From Marisediminitalea lipolytica (GTDB taxonomy: Bacteria; Pseudomonadota; Gammaproteobacteria; Enterobacterales; Alteromonadaceae), in contig NZ_MJIC01000014.1 in assembly GCF_001758465.1 (NCBI RefSeq), forward strand, positions 527,986 through 591,985: 64,000 nt of DNA, read 5' to 3'. Shown here in pieces: positions 54,151 through 61,788 of the stretch (its first letter is position 1; the number at the start of each line of letters is the position of its first letter). The notes beneath the pieces are model-generated. The model did not search any database and was not told the origin of the DNA. It was given only the letters and a program-made list of their open reading frames with translations. The position numbers and the translations under genes were made by a program.

Positions 54151-55890
54151 TTATTCTTTTAACATCAAATAACGCTCAAATATATTCTTAAGCGCTTCAA
54201 TTATCAGATGATAACAGTGTTTTACAGCGGCTTCACCACCACCATAGGGGTCATCAATCTGTTCGTGATACCCTAAACCGGGTGGAATAAAATGGGCTAA
54301 GTTAAAAACGTGCTCAATATCATAGTATTTATCAATATTGCTTTGGTTTTTCTGATCAAAAATAAATACGATATCGTTATCGGAAAGGTCTTGTTGGAGT
54401 AAAAGTTTTGATCTATGGAGCTCAAGGTCGATACCCAGCTGGGCGGCCATAGTGATACATTCTACTGGACTTGGGCGTTTCTCGTTCTGATGGAAGCCAT
54501 ATGAATCAACGGTAAAGTCTAAATGTGTATTGCTAATAAAAATCTTTGCAAAGGCCGCAGCCAGGGGGCTTCGCATAATATTGCCATAGCAAACAAACAC
54601 AAGCCTGCCCGTTCCTTCAAGAGTATACAGTACTCTTTGCAGTGCCAGCATATGGTGTTCTTGATTTTCTTTGACAAACTTTCCATGCAGTTTATCAAGT
54701 ACCGTGGCGTTAAGAAGTTGTTTGAATTCTTCCCTGAACGGTGCAGGGTCTTGCTTGCTGTAACTATCTATTTTCTCATTCGTGATTACACGAGCAAAGC
54801 TGGCAAGGCGTTTCAGGGTATTAGTAATACTACTCAGTTGGCCGTCATTTTTTGCCAAAAACTGCATTTCGGCCCTAGTGTCATAGATGTCACTGGTAAA
54901 ACTTCTGGCATAAGCATTTAAATTATAGTTTGCTGATGGCGTATCTCGCAGTGTGTAATCACCTAGTAGATATTGTGCATAGTAACGGGGAAAATCGATA
55001 CCAGCATGAATGGCCAATGGCAAAGAGCCCCAAAAACGGGCATTAACCTCGATTAGAATCCACTCATCTGTTACGTAGTTCTTTTTAAATTCAAACATAC
55101 CCACGCCGTCATAGCGTGTTTTTTCGCATATTGCTATACAAGCCTGCGCCATACCGGGATCAACTGGTATCGCCTTTCTGTATGAGCTGCCACCGCCAGA
55201 TCTTGGCTCATTGACCCGGGTATGAGCAAATAGGAACTGAACTTTACCTTTGCAAGCGAACAACGACACCCCTTCGCCGGTTCCGCTAAAATATTCTTCA
55301 ACTAAAAACTGTTGCCCTTTGACGTCTGCGTGTTTGATATAGTGGTCATATTCATTTCTATTGCTAATGATAGCCACTTTATTCCTGCTTGAGAGTTTGT
55401 CTTCGTTAAAAGACTCTGTAGGCTTAATAACAAACTTATCAGTAAAATCCCGAGATAGATCTTCGTAGGAGTTGTCGGCTAAATAAATTAACTCACCACG
55501 GGCCACTCTTACGTTGCATTCGGTTGCCAGTTTTTTGGTTAAATGTTTATCGAATAAGTTGTCACGAACTTCCTTGTTTGGCAGCGCCAGCTTTGTCTGA
55601 GAGTTGATTTTTTCCCGATGGCTTATAAGTGGATAAATAGCACGTTCATCACAGGGAATGACTAAATCATAATGGTTACTATTGATGCTCTCGATAACAC
55701 ACTCAATCCATTCCTCTATGCGATAGGCCTGGTAGTTAAAATGCCAGGCATGGTTTATCCATTTCGATTTTAGGGCGGGTGATGTTTTGTCGTAACACAC
55801 CACATCAACTTTAATTCCCATCTCGCCAAGGGAGCGGATTACACTAAGAAAACTGCGGGTGTCTTCGCCCAAAACCAAAGCTGAAATCAT
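54151..55890 (-). CDS. ATP-grasp domain fused to low-molecular-weight phosphotyrosine phosphatase
   Basis: 579 residues. Residues about 1-330 form an ATP-grasp enzyme: SALVLGEDTRSFLSVIRSLGEMG, KFVIKPTESFNEDK, QFLVEEYFSGTGEGVS and WILIEVNARFWGSLPLAIHAG, with the Glu/Asn metal ligands in EVNARFWGS. Residues about 424-579 are a Wzb-type phosphatase: VCYGNIMRSP (Cys434, Arg440 of CX5R) and DDPYGGG with the general acid. ATP-grasp enzymes of this look ligate carboxylates to amines. The phosphatase half could act on the tyrosine autokinase of this locus. The start overlaps the upstream stop (ATGA). A fusion of this kind is unusual. Confidence 0.85.
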   Translation of the reverse strand: MISALVLGEDTRSFLSVIRSLGEMGIKVDVVCYDKTSPALKSKWINHAWHFNYQAYRIEEWIECVIESINSNHYDLVIPCDERAIYPLISHREKINSQTKLALPNKEVRDNLFDKHLTKKLATECNVRVARGELIYLADNSYEDLSRDFTDKFVIKPTESFNEDKLSSRNKVAIISNRNEYDHYIKHADVKGQQFLVEEYFSGTGEGVSLFACKGKVQFLFAHTRVNEPRSGGGSSYRKAIPVDPGMAQACIAICEKTRYDGVGMFEFKKNYVTDEWILIEVNARFWGSLPLAIHAGIDFPRYYAQYLLGDYTLRDTPSANYNLNAYARSFTSDIYDTRAEMQFLAKNDGQLSSITNTLKRLASFARVITNEKIDSYSKQDPAPFREEFKQLLNATVLDKLHGKFVKENQEHHMLALQRVLYTLEGTGRLVFVCYGNIMRSPLAAAFAKIFISNTHLDFTVDSYGFHQNEKRPSPVECITMAAQLGIDLELHRSKLLLQQDLSDNDIVFIFDQKNQSNIDKYYDIEHVFNLAHFIPPGLGYHEQIDDPYGGGEAAVKHCYHLIIEALKNIFERYLMLKE

Positions 55891-57923
55891 GCTTTAGGCA
55901 CCTCAAGTACACTGAATACCGCGTCAAAACCCAAATCACCAAGATTCCAGTGTTGCAGTACTTCATTTGAAAAAATATCAACTAACAGTAAGGTGGATTC
56001 CTGTGAGCCTGATAATTGTCGTTTCGAAGCTCTTGGCTTACTCATTGCAATAAGAACTTGCTCTGAAGTAATGGGGGTAATGCCCCGAAACCACCCCTTC
56101 CAATGTGGAGCCACAATAGCCAAGTCAATATCGGTACAAAGTTGCAGGGTTTTTTTATCAAACACCTTTATTCTTCCATTGACCGTTGTGAAATAAATAT
56201 ACTTGCCCTTGACTACGCCATCATGAACCAGCCCATCGCCAATAAAGATACGCCGTTGCGGGTTGTTCACACACACCGCGTCCATATAATCACAACGTGT
56301 TACCCATACTTCATCGCCTAAAGTAAAGCAATAGTTCGGATGCGCCAGGTGAGGCTTGGTCGAAGGGACTGCGCGTAAATCTTCAGGCAGATTTTGTCGG
56401 GTACACGCATTGACCACCACCGGAAGTGGCGTTAACTGTTTGCTTTTTAGACTCATTTGCATAACGCAGTCTAATCCGGTGTCCGCAATAAACAAGCTAT
56501 TATTATGTTCTATAACATGATGGAGGTCGTTAAAGCATTTATCTGAATAACAATTTTTTACTGTCATTGAATCAACGCCGACTTCCAGTATTTCTGTTTC
56601 TGTGGTTAACCATAGAGTGTTTCCAGAAATATGCCCGGACTTGAAAGTAATGTTCGTATCAGGGGCTTGAGTTGCAGTTCCAGGTTGATACGTTAAGCGA
56701 TTGAGTTCCCGTAAAGGTCCCGAAGAATCAACATCTAACTTTACTGCCAAGGCATTATTATATTGCGGTTTTGAAGCAGGATTTAGTACTCCACCAGTAA
56801 TGATGAGTTGTCGTTCAGCTAAATAGGTTTCTGTTTCACGTTTCTTGTATTTAATTTGATGTTTAATAAAACGCAATTTTTCTTCGAATTTAGCTTTCAG
56901 CGTTCGTCGTTTAAAATTATTAATTAATATGGGCGAACATTGATTAGCGAGAGAGCGTTTATACTGAGACTCCCCTCCCATAAAGTCGTAACAGGCTTTT
57001 CCTTCGTCTATGTAATGACTAATAGCCAGGTAATGGCTCACAAGGCCCGGCTTAGTATGGGCTAATGACTGATCGTAGACGTTTGCCGAAAGGTAAAAAT
57101 AAACAGTGTCTTTTTCTTTAAAATTATAAAGATAAGAAATGACTTTAGAGCCGGCAGTGACTTTAATGAAATCGAGTTCATTGACCTCGAAAGCTTGTTG
57201 GATGAATCGGCGATGAAAAGAAACAAATACTGGGTTGGTAAATCCACTGCCGACATCCGTGTTTTTCCAGCGAGCTATATGATGAGGCGCAGCTTCTTCG
57301 AACCATGCCAATGCTTCCAAGACTGATGCTGCAATGTTAAACCGAATTGGACCATATTTTTCATATTCCCGAATACTTCGATTAATTTGATAGCGAGTAT
57401 TACGTGACAAAGAGGCGAGATAATCCTTGCCACTTAAAAACTCGTTTAGTCTCGTTTGATAGGTATGGCTATACCAATTCGTTTTCTGTTCCAGTTCAAA
57501 TAGCTGATATGGGGCTAAGGCTTCTTTTATAGAAGCACCGACAACAAACTCATGCCAATTCAAATGTTCGACGCAGTAATCGATTAAAGCCAAACGTATC
57601 CTTCTTTCATCCTCTTTTTGGATTAAAAAGTCATTGTATTCAATCCAGGGTTGGTCAAGAAGCTCATCGCCAAAACGATTCAGATAGGCAAACTTTTTGA
57701 GGCCCACGCTAACAAATACCAGAATTCCCGCCCCAACTAACTCTGAGCCTTGTCGTGCAGCTAAAAAAAGACAGCGATGATCCTTAAGGTTGTGGAAGTA
57801 ACTGTTTATCCAATTCCAGTTCAAAAAGGGCGCTTTGTTTGAGCGAGCAAACAAGGCGCTCCAGTCGCTTTTCAAACTGTCGATATCGTCAAGCGTTTCA
57901 ACGCTAACCTGAATTGTAGTCAC
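55887..57923 (-). CDS. FemAB-like acetyltransferase fused to a beta-propeller-like domain
   Basis: 678 residues. The N-terminal half (about 1-370) is a GNAT/FemAB protein of the Acetyltransf_6 (BioF2-like) type: KAPFLNWNWINSYFHNLKD, RNTRYQINRSIREYEKYG and CYDFMGGESQYKRSLANQC. From about 390 the protein changes to repeated four-strand units such as SGHISGNTLWLTTETEILEV, NNSLFIADTGLDCVMQMSL and GKYIYFTTVNGRIKVFDKKT, which look like blades of a DUF4915-type propeller. No signal peptide. The combination suggests an amino acid or acyl transferase that binds a glycan or protein partner. It follows prsT by 31 bases. Confidence 0.75.
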   Translation of the reverse strand: MTTIQVSVETLDDIDSLKSDWSALFARSNKAPFLNWNWINSYFHNLKDHRCLFLAARQGSELVGAGILVFVSVGLKKFAYLNRFGDELLDQPWIEYNDFLIQKEDERRIRLALIDYCVEHLNWHEFVVGASIKEALAPYQLFELEQKTNWYSHTYQTRLNEFLSGKDYLASLSRNTRYQINRSIREYEKYGPIRFNIAASVLEALAWFEEAAPHHIARWKNTDVGSGFTNPVFVSFHRRFIQQAFEVNELDFIKVTAGSKVISYLYNFKEKDTVYFYLSANVYDQSLAHTKPGLVSHYLAISHYIDEGKACYDFMGGESQYKRSLANQCSPILINNFKRRTLKAKFEEKLRFIKHQIKYKKRETETYLAERQLIITGGVLNPASKPQYNNALAVKLDVDSSGPLRELNRLTYQPGTATQAPDTNITFKSGHISGNTLWLTTETEILEVGVDSMTVKNCYSDKCFNDLHHVIEHNNSLFIADTGLDCVMQMSLKSKQLTPLPVVVNACTRQNLPEDLRAVPSTKPHLAHPNYCFTLGDEVWVTRCDYMDAVCVNNPQRRIFIGDGLVHDGVVKGKYIYFTTVNGRIKVFDKKTLQLCTDIDLAIVAPHWKGWFRGITPITSEQVLIAMSKPRASKRQLSGSQESTLLLVDIFSNEVLQHWNLGDLGFDAVFSVLEVPKA

Positions 57924-57954
57924 TCCGTTCCCTCTGTGAACACCTGCAAAGTGT

Positions 57955-60633
57955 TTATAACGATTTAATAGTTGCCAGCTCGGCCTTTTCCGATTGGGTC
58001 AGCTTTTCGTCTTTAATCGTTGCCGCTATCCTTTTGGCTTCCTGGAATTTACTTTGCTTCCTTAAACTTTTGGCTACCAATAGTTTAGCCTGGTCATCAA
58101 GATTGGTTAATGAAAGGGTCTGTAACCGACCATAATCTTCCTGAGAAAAAAGAATATGGCTATATGTGTTCAATATGGCTTTCGATTTTGGCGCAATGTT
58201 AAGCGCCGATTCGATATTACTTCGCGCACTAGAATAGTTCTTCTCCAAATATTGTGCCCAGGCGAGGTTGTTATAAACTTCAGCTGTTTTGTGGCCGGTA
58301 TCTATAATTTCCTGAAAGACTTCCGCTGCTTTTATTGGTGATGAATTAAGTAGCATATTTCCTTTGGCCACTAATACCCGAGCATGCTCCGGATGAAGTG
58401 ACATATGCTTATCGATAAAGGCTAGAGCCTCAGGCAGCTCCCCGTTAGCAGCCAGCACTGCAGCCATAAAAGCGGCTGTGTTTTCTGCCTGAAGTTCCTT
58501 GTATGATGTTTCTAAATGACGTTTTGCGTTAACAAGCTTTCCCTGCTTAAATTCAATTTCTGCTTTGAAATATTCGAACTGTGAATCACTAATTGCTTTG
58601 TCTTTTAACGCCGATGCAAGGAGTTTGCTAGCTTCATCATAGTTGTTTACTAAAAGATAGAATGAAGTGAGCATAACGGTGATTTTAGGCTCGTAACCTA
58701 AGTTGCGGTTGCCTTGCTCAAGCACAGTAATTGATGCATTAACATTCCCTAGTTCGATTAACCTTTTTGCGTAGGTTAAATAAGGGTAGGGAGAGTCAGG
58801 CAGATTGCTTTTCCAGTTGAGAAAGACTGACTGTAATGCCTGTAAATCAATGGGATATTCTGTTAATTTAAACAGAATAGACCAGTACTGATTGTTATCT
58901 TTTACTTTATTAACGTCTATATGTTTAACGATGCTTTCTGCTTTGGTGAATTCACCTTGCTTTAGATGAAGACCTGCCAACAATAAATCGAACTCGGCCG
59001 CGTGTTCTGGGTTTTCCTGTATTTTTTCAAGAATATTTATAAGCTTTATCTGTGACTCGTTGTTCTTTTCCAAAATTAGATAATATAGCTGAAGGGCAAT
59101 GATATCCTCTGCCTGATGGGAGAGAATTGTCTCCAGGATGCTTTGTCCACTAGTAAAGTCGAGATTTCGTAACGCTTCTCGAAACAGATACATTTGTGAA
59201 GCACGATTGTGTGGGTATTTTTCCAGCAGCCCTTTATAAAGAGTATCGGCTTCCGTATACTTTTTCTCGTTTAAAAGTAGAGCACCTTTAATATTCGCAA
59301 AATTAAGTTTACTCTCATCGGAAAGATTGTCCGACTTCAACGCTCTGTCTATTAAGTTTATTGCTGAATCGGTTTTTGCGTTTGCAATCAATGAGTAGAG
59401 CGACAGCGATACTTGTAAGCCAGATTGAATTTCACCTTTAACGTCTATTGGTGAGGTCGAAAAGGTTTTAAAGTTTTGTGCCGCATTAAGAAGCGCTTTA
59501 TTTAACTCCTCATTTTGTGTGCTTTGCGCAAAATCTTCCAACGTATTGGAAGAGCTTCTTAGCGATGTATTTTGTAAAAGGGATGCGACAAATGCATTAA
59601 TCTCCATTTCGGTTAATGCGGTATTTTGATTAATAATACCAAGCGCAGATTCAATATCTCCTGTTTGAGCATAAAGCGAGATTAGTAGTGTTCGGCTAAA
59701 CTGATTTGATTTATCAAGTCGGTAAGCATCCAAAACACTATTGATAGCGGACTCTAACTGCCCTAGTTTATATTGAGCTATTCCTCTGGTCAGTGATGCA
59801 TCAGCATTTGCGAAGCCTAACGCTTGCGCTTTAAGGGAGTATTTTAAAGAATTCTCTACATTACTGTTAAGCAATTCAGCTTTAGCCATAAGATAATTGG
59901 CAAAAGGGTTGTTGCCGTAAGCTTGTAATACACTTTTAGCAAGAGGGACGGCTTTGTTTATTTGTCCACTTGCTATAAGCGCCTGAGCAAGGGGAAGATT
60001 GAAATGAAGGATATTCGGAAAATCAGTGTGTAATTTAGCAAAATAAAATGCGATTGCCTGTGGATTGCGGACCGACAAGCTTAGGTAAGCAAGTACTGTA
60101 GTAATGACTTTGTCCTGAGAGTTATAAAACTCGGAACTCTTTTCGTTATCTCTTATTTGTCTAATTGCTGTTGGCATGTTGGGTAACTCAGCCAGTGAGT
60201 CAGTATTGCCCTCCTGAATCCATCCCTTAATAGATTGGCAATTAGTACAATTAAATGCAGAAATAGTTTGAGACAATAAAGTTGTGTCTTTTTCCATTAC
60301 TGAAAAGATAGTAACGAATGAGATGAACTGCTCTAAGTACTCAGGGCTGATATTTAATGTTGAAGCCGATACCGTGTGGTCAAAAAGCCTTACCGCTGCG
60401 CGTTGGAAGTTATCTAAGTCTCCCTGATTAAAGTAATTCGTTGCCAATATAATTTGCAATGATTGATCATCAGGGTGTATATCAAGACCATTTTTTAATT
60501 TGATTTCAGCTTGAGCATACTGTTGATTTTCAATGAGCTTTTCAGCGTCCTTGACAATCTCGGAAGTGGGAACCTCACTACATGCAAGGAGAAGAGATAA
60601 TGAAGAAAAAATAAGACAATATTTAAGGCGCAT
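57955..60633 (-). CDS. prsT: XrtA/PEP-CTERM system TPR-repeat lipoprotein PrsT
   Basis: 892 residues. A lipoprotein signal ends at LLLAC (Cys18). The rest is a long run of tetratricopeptide-like helix pairs, for example EKLIENQQYAQAEIKLKNGL, GDLDNFQRAAVRLFD and AEVYNNLAWAQYLEKNYSSARSNIESAL. This size and start match the PrsT family, restricted to exosortase A species. Its role is unclear; a scaffold for secretion or polymer assembly is usual speculation. It has its own promoter (60667-60695) and is probably the first gene of the leftward operon down to 50.6 kb. Confidence 0.92.
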   Translation of the reverse strand: MRLKYCLIFSSLSLLLACSEVPTSEIVKDAEKLIENQQYAQAEIKLKNGLDIHPDDQSLQIILATNYFNQGDLDNFQRAAVRLFDHTVSASTLNISPEYLEQFISFVTIFSVMEKDTTLLSQTISAFNCTNCQSIKGWIQEGNTDSLAELPNMPTAIRQIRDNEKSSEFYNSQDKVITTVLAYLSLSVRNPQAIAFYFAKLHTDFPNILHFNLPLAQALIASGQINKAVPLAKSVLQAYGNNPFANYLMAKAELLNSNVENSLKYSLKAQALGFANADASLTRGIAQYKLGQLESAINSVLDAYRLDKSNQFSRTLLISLYAQTGDIESALGIINQNTALTEMEINAFVASLLQNTSLRSSSNTLEDFAQSTQNEELNKALLNAAQNFKTFSTSPIDVKGEIQSGLQVSLSLYSLIANAKTDSAINLIDRALKSDNLSDESKLNFANIKGALLLNEKKYTEADTLYKGLLEKYPHNRASQMYLFREALRNLDFTSGQSILETILSHQAEDIIALQLYYLILEKNNESQIKLINILEKIQENPEHAAEFDLLLAGLHLKQGEFTKAESIVKHIDVNKVKDNNQYWSILFKLTEYPIDLQALQSVFLNWKSNLPDSPYPYLTYAKRLIELGNVNASITVLEQGNRNLGYEPKITVMLTSFYLLVNNYDEASKLLASALKDKAISDSQFEYFKAEIEFKQGKLVNAKRHLETSYKELQAENTAAFMAAVLAANGELPEALAFIDKHMSLHPEHARVLVAKGNMLLNSSPIKAAEVFQEIIDTGHKTAEVYNNLAWAQYLEKNYSSARSNIESALNIAPKSKAILNTYSHILFSQEDYGRLQTLSLTNLDDQAKLLVAKSLRKQSKFQEAKRIAATIKDEKLTQSEKAELATIKSL

Positions 60634-60666
60634 CCGTGAATATCTACATTTATTAACAACACTCTT

Positions 60667-60695
60667 ATTAAAACACTAGCGCTTGGTATTATCAA
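60667..60695 (-). promoter_or_regulatory. Sigma-70-type promoter for prsT operon
   Basis: Read on the minus strand: TTGATA (60695-60690), 17 bases, then TTTAAT (60672-60667). Each box has five of six consensus bases and the spacing is ideal. The prsT ATG lies 34 bases beyond the -10 box. It is separated from the PEP-CTERM gene by a hairpin terminator, which supports independent expression. Confidence 0.65.
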
Positions 60696-60741
60696 AAGAA
60701 ATGTAAATTTTACTCACGTATATTCTTGTAGATTAAAAGCA

Positions 60742-60767
60742 AAAGAGTCAGCAACTGCTGACTCTTT
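60742..60767 (-). terminator. Intrinsic terminator after the PEP-CTERM gene
   Basis: AAAGAGTCAGC and GCTGACTCTTT form a perfect 11-base-pair stem around a four-base loop. In the leftward direction the stem is followed by a T-rich TTGCTTTTAAT. It lies 25 bases after the stop of the PEP-CTERM gene and upstream of the prsT promoter. Confidence 0.82.
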
Positions 60768-60792
60768 AAAATTAGTAGGGATAAAGAAAGTC

Positions 60793-61713
60793 CTACTTAA
60801 ATTTTCTTCTTCCTGCGAAACCCAGACCCAGAATGCTAAGGCCCATTAACGCTAAACCACTTGGCTCAGGTATAACTTTAACCTGATCGATGATTACGTC
60901 AGAAGTCTGCTCAATGTTTAATGAATACTGACCAGGGTTAATAAGAAACCAATCAGACTGATAAGGAAAGGTTTGGTCAAAAGACAAAGCATCTGGTCCC
61001 GGAGTATCTGAAGCTAAATCTGCCCAGCTGCCGCCAGCACCAGCTACTGGTAAGAAGCCACCTACAGGAGTTAACGTAGCAGAGAATGATGCAGATGCAA
61101 ACGCATATGCGTCGATAGTATTGTCGTTCTTGATGTCGTCAGAAATAAATGCATCGACAAGTACATCAACTAACGCTGAGAAGCGAATGCTGATTGGACC
61201 TGCAATGTTGATGGTTGAAGCAATAGCCTGGTTACCTATGGTAGAGGTGGCATTGGCTTCAGAAAACATGTCAGTATCAATACCAGCATCGGCATATGTA
61301 AAACCAGCTGCATCACCGCCTAACAGAGAGCCTGACACCTGTGCATCAGCCGCAGAAAAATTGAAAGCGTGAGAAGTCAAACCAGTAGAAGTGTTTTCAG
61401 TTAGTCCTACTAAGCCACACTCAGGACCCATACAACGTAGTTCTGCGTCCGCTGGGTACTCTGGGTCTGAACCAGACTGATCCTGGTCGGTTAATGCAAA
61501 ACCATTCCAACCAGCATTAACTGCAGTCCCTCTGGAACCACTATCGATTTCTACGAAGTTTGAAACGTCAGAGATAACGTTGCCAGAATTCGGATCCTGA
61601 ACTTCGATTGAAAATTGAGATAACGATAAATATGCAGTGCCATAAACGCCTGCGTTCGCTGTGCAACTAGCTCCCAGTGCAACGGTAGCTAAAGCGATAA
61701 GATGTTTTTTCAT
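60793..61713 (-). CDS. PEP-CTERM sorting domain protein (exosortase A substrate)
   Basis: 306 residues. The signal peptide is MKKHLIALATVALGASCTANA (cleavage before GV). The mature part (about 22-275) is Gly/Ala/Ser/Asp-rich and strand-forming. A short Cys-containing loop (LRCMGPECGL) could form a disulfide. The C-terminus IPEPSGLALMGLSILGLGF then AGRRKFK has the PEP motif (residues 282-284), a single hydrophobic helix and a basic tail: the full sorting signal. Exosortase A (21.0-22.4 kb) is expected to cleave near the PEP motif. It is the only such protein in the window. A sigma-54 promoter precedes it and a terminator follows. Confidence 0.94.
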   Translation of the reverse strand: MKKHLIALATVALGASCTANAGVYGTAYLSLSQFSIEVQDPNSGNVISDVSNFVEIDSGSRGTAVNAGWNGFALTDQDQSGSDPEYPADAELRCMGPECGLVGLTENTSTGLTSHAFNFSAADAQVSGSLLGGDAAGFTYADAGIDTDMFSEANATSTIGNQAIASTINIAGPISIRFSALVDVLVDAFISDDIKNDNTIDAYAFASASFSATLTPVGGFLPVAGAGGSWADLASDTPGPDALSFDQTFPYQSDWFLINPGQYSLNIEQTSDVIIDQVKVIPEPSGLALMGLSILGLGFAGRRKFK

Positions 61714-61763
61714 GTTAATACCCTACTAGTTTTGTGTAGAAGATGATTCGACGTAAAATATAA

Positions 61764-61779
61764 AGCATTCCTCGTGCCA
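61764..61779 (-). promoter_or_regulatory. Sigma-54 (RpoN) promoter for the PEP-CTERM gene
   Basis: Read on the minus strand the site is TGGCACGAGGAATGCT. It matches the consensus TGGCAC-N5-TTGCW at all but one base and has the exact GG-N10-GC spacing. Transcription would start about 40 bases before the ATG at 61713. The site begins ten bases after the stop codon of the upstream flavoprotein gene. PEP-CTERM species commonly carry PrsK/PrsR, a sensor kinase and sigma-54 activator pair, so RpoN control is expected; those genes are not in this window. Confidence 0.82.
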
Positions 61780-61788
61780 ACTTTTAAT

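Noticed and set aside
60793..61713. Lipoprotein signal in the PEP-CTERM protein (Cys in GASC)
   Set aside because: The residue three before the Cys is Gly, which does not fit a lipobox; a Sec signal cleaved after ANA is better.
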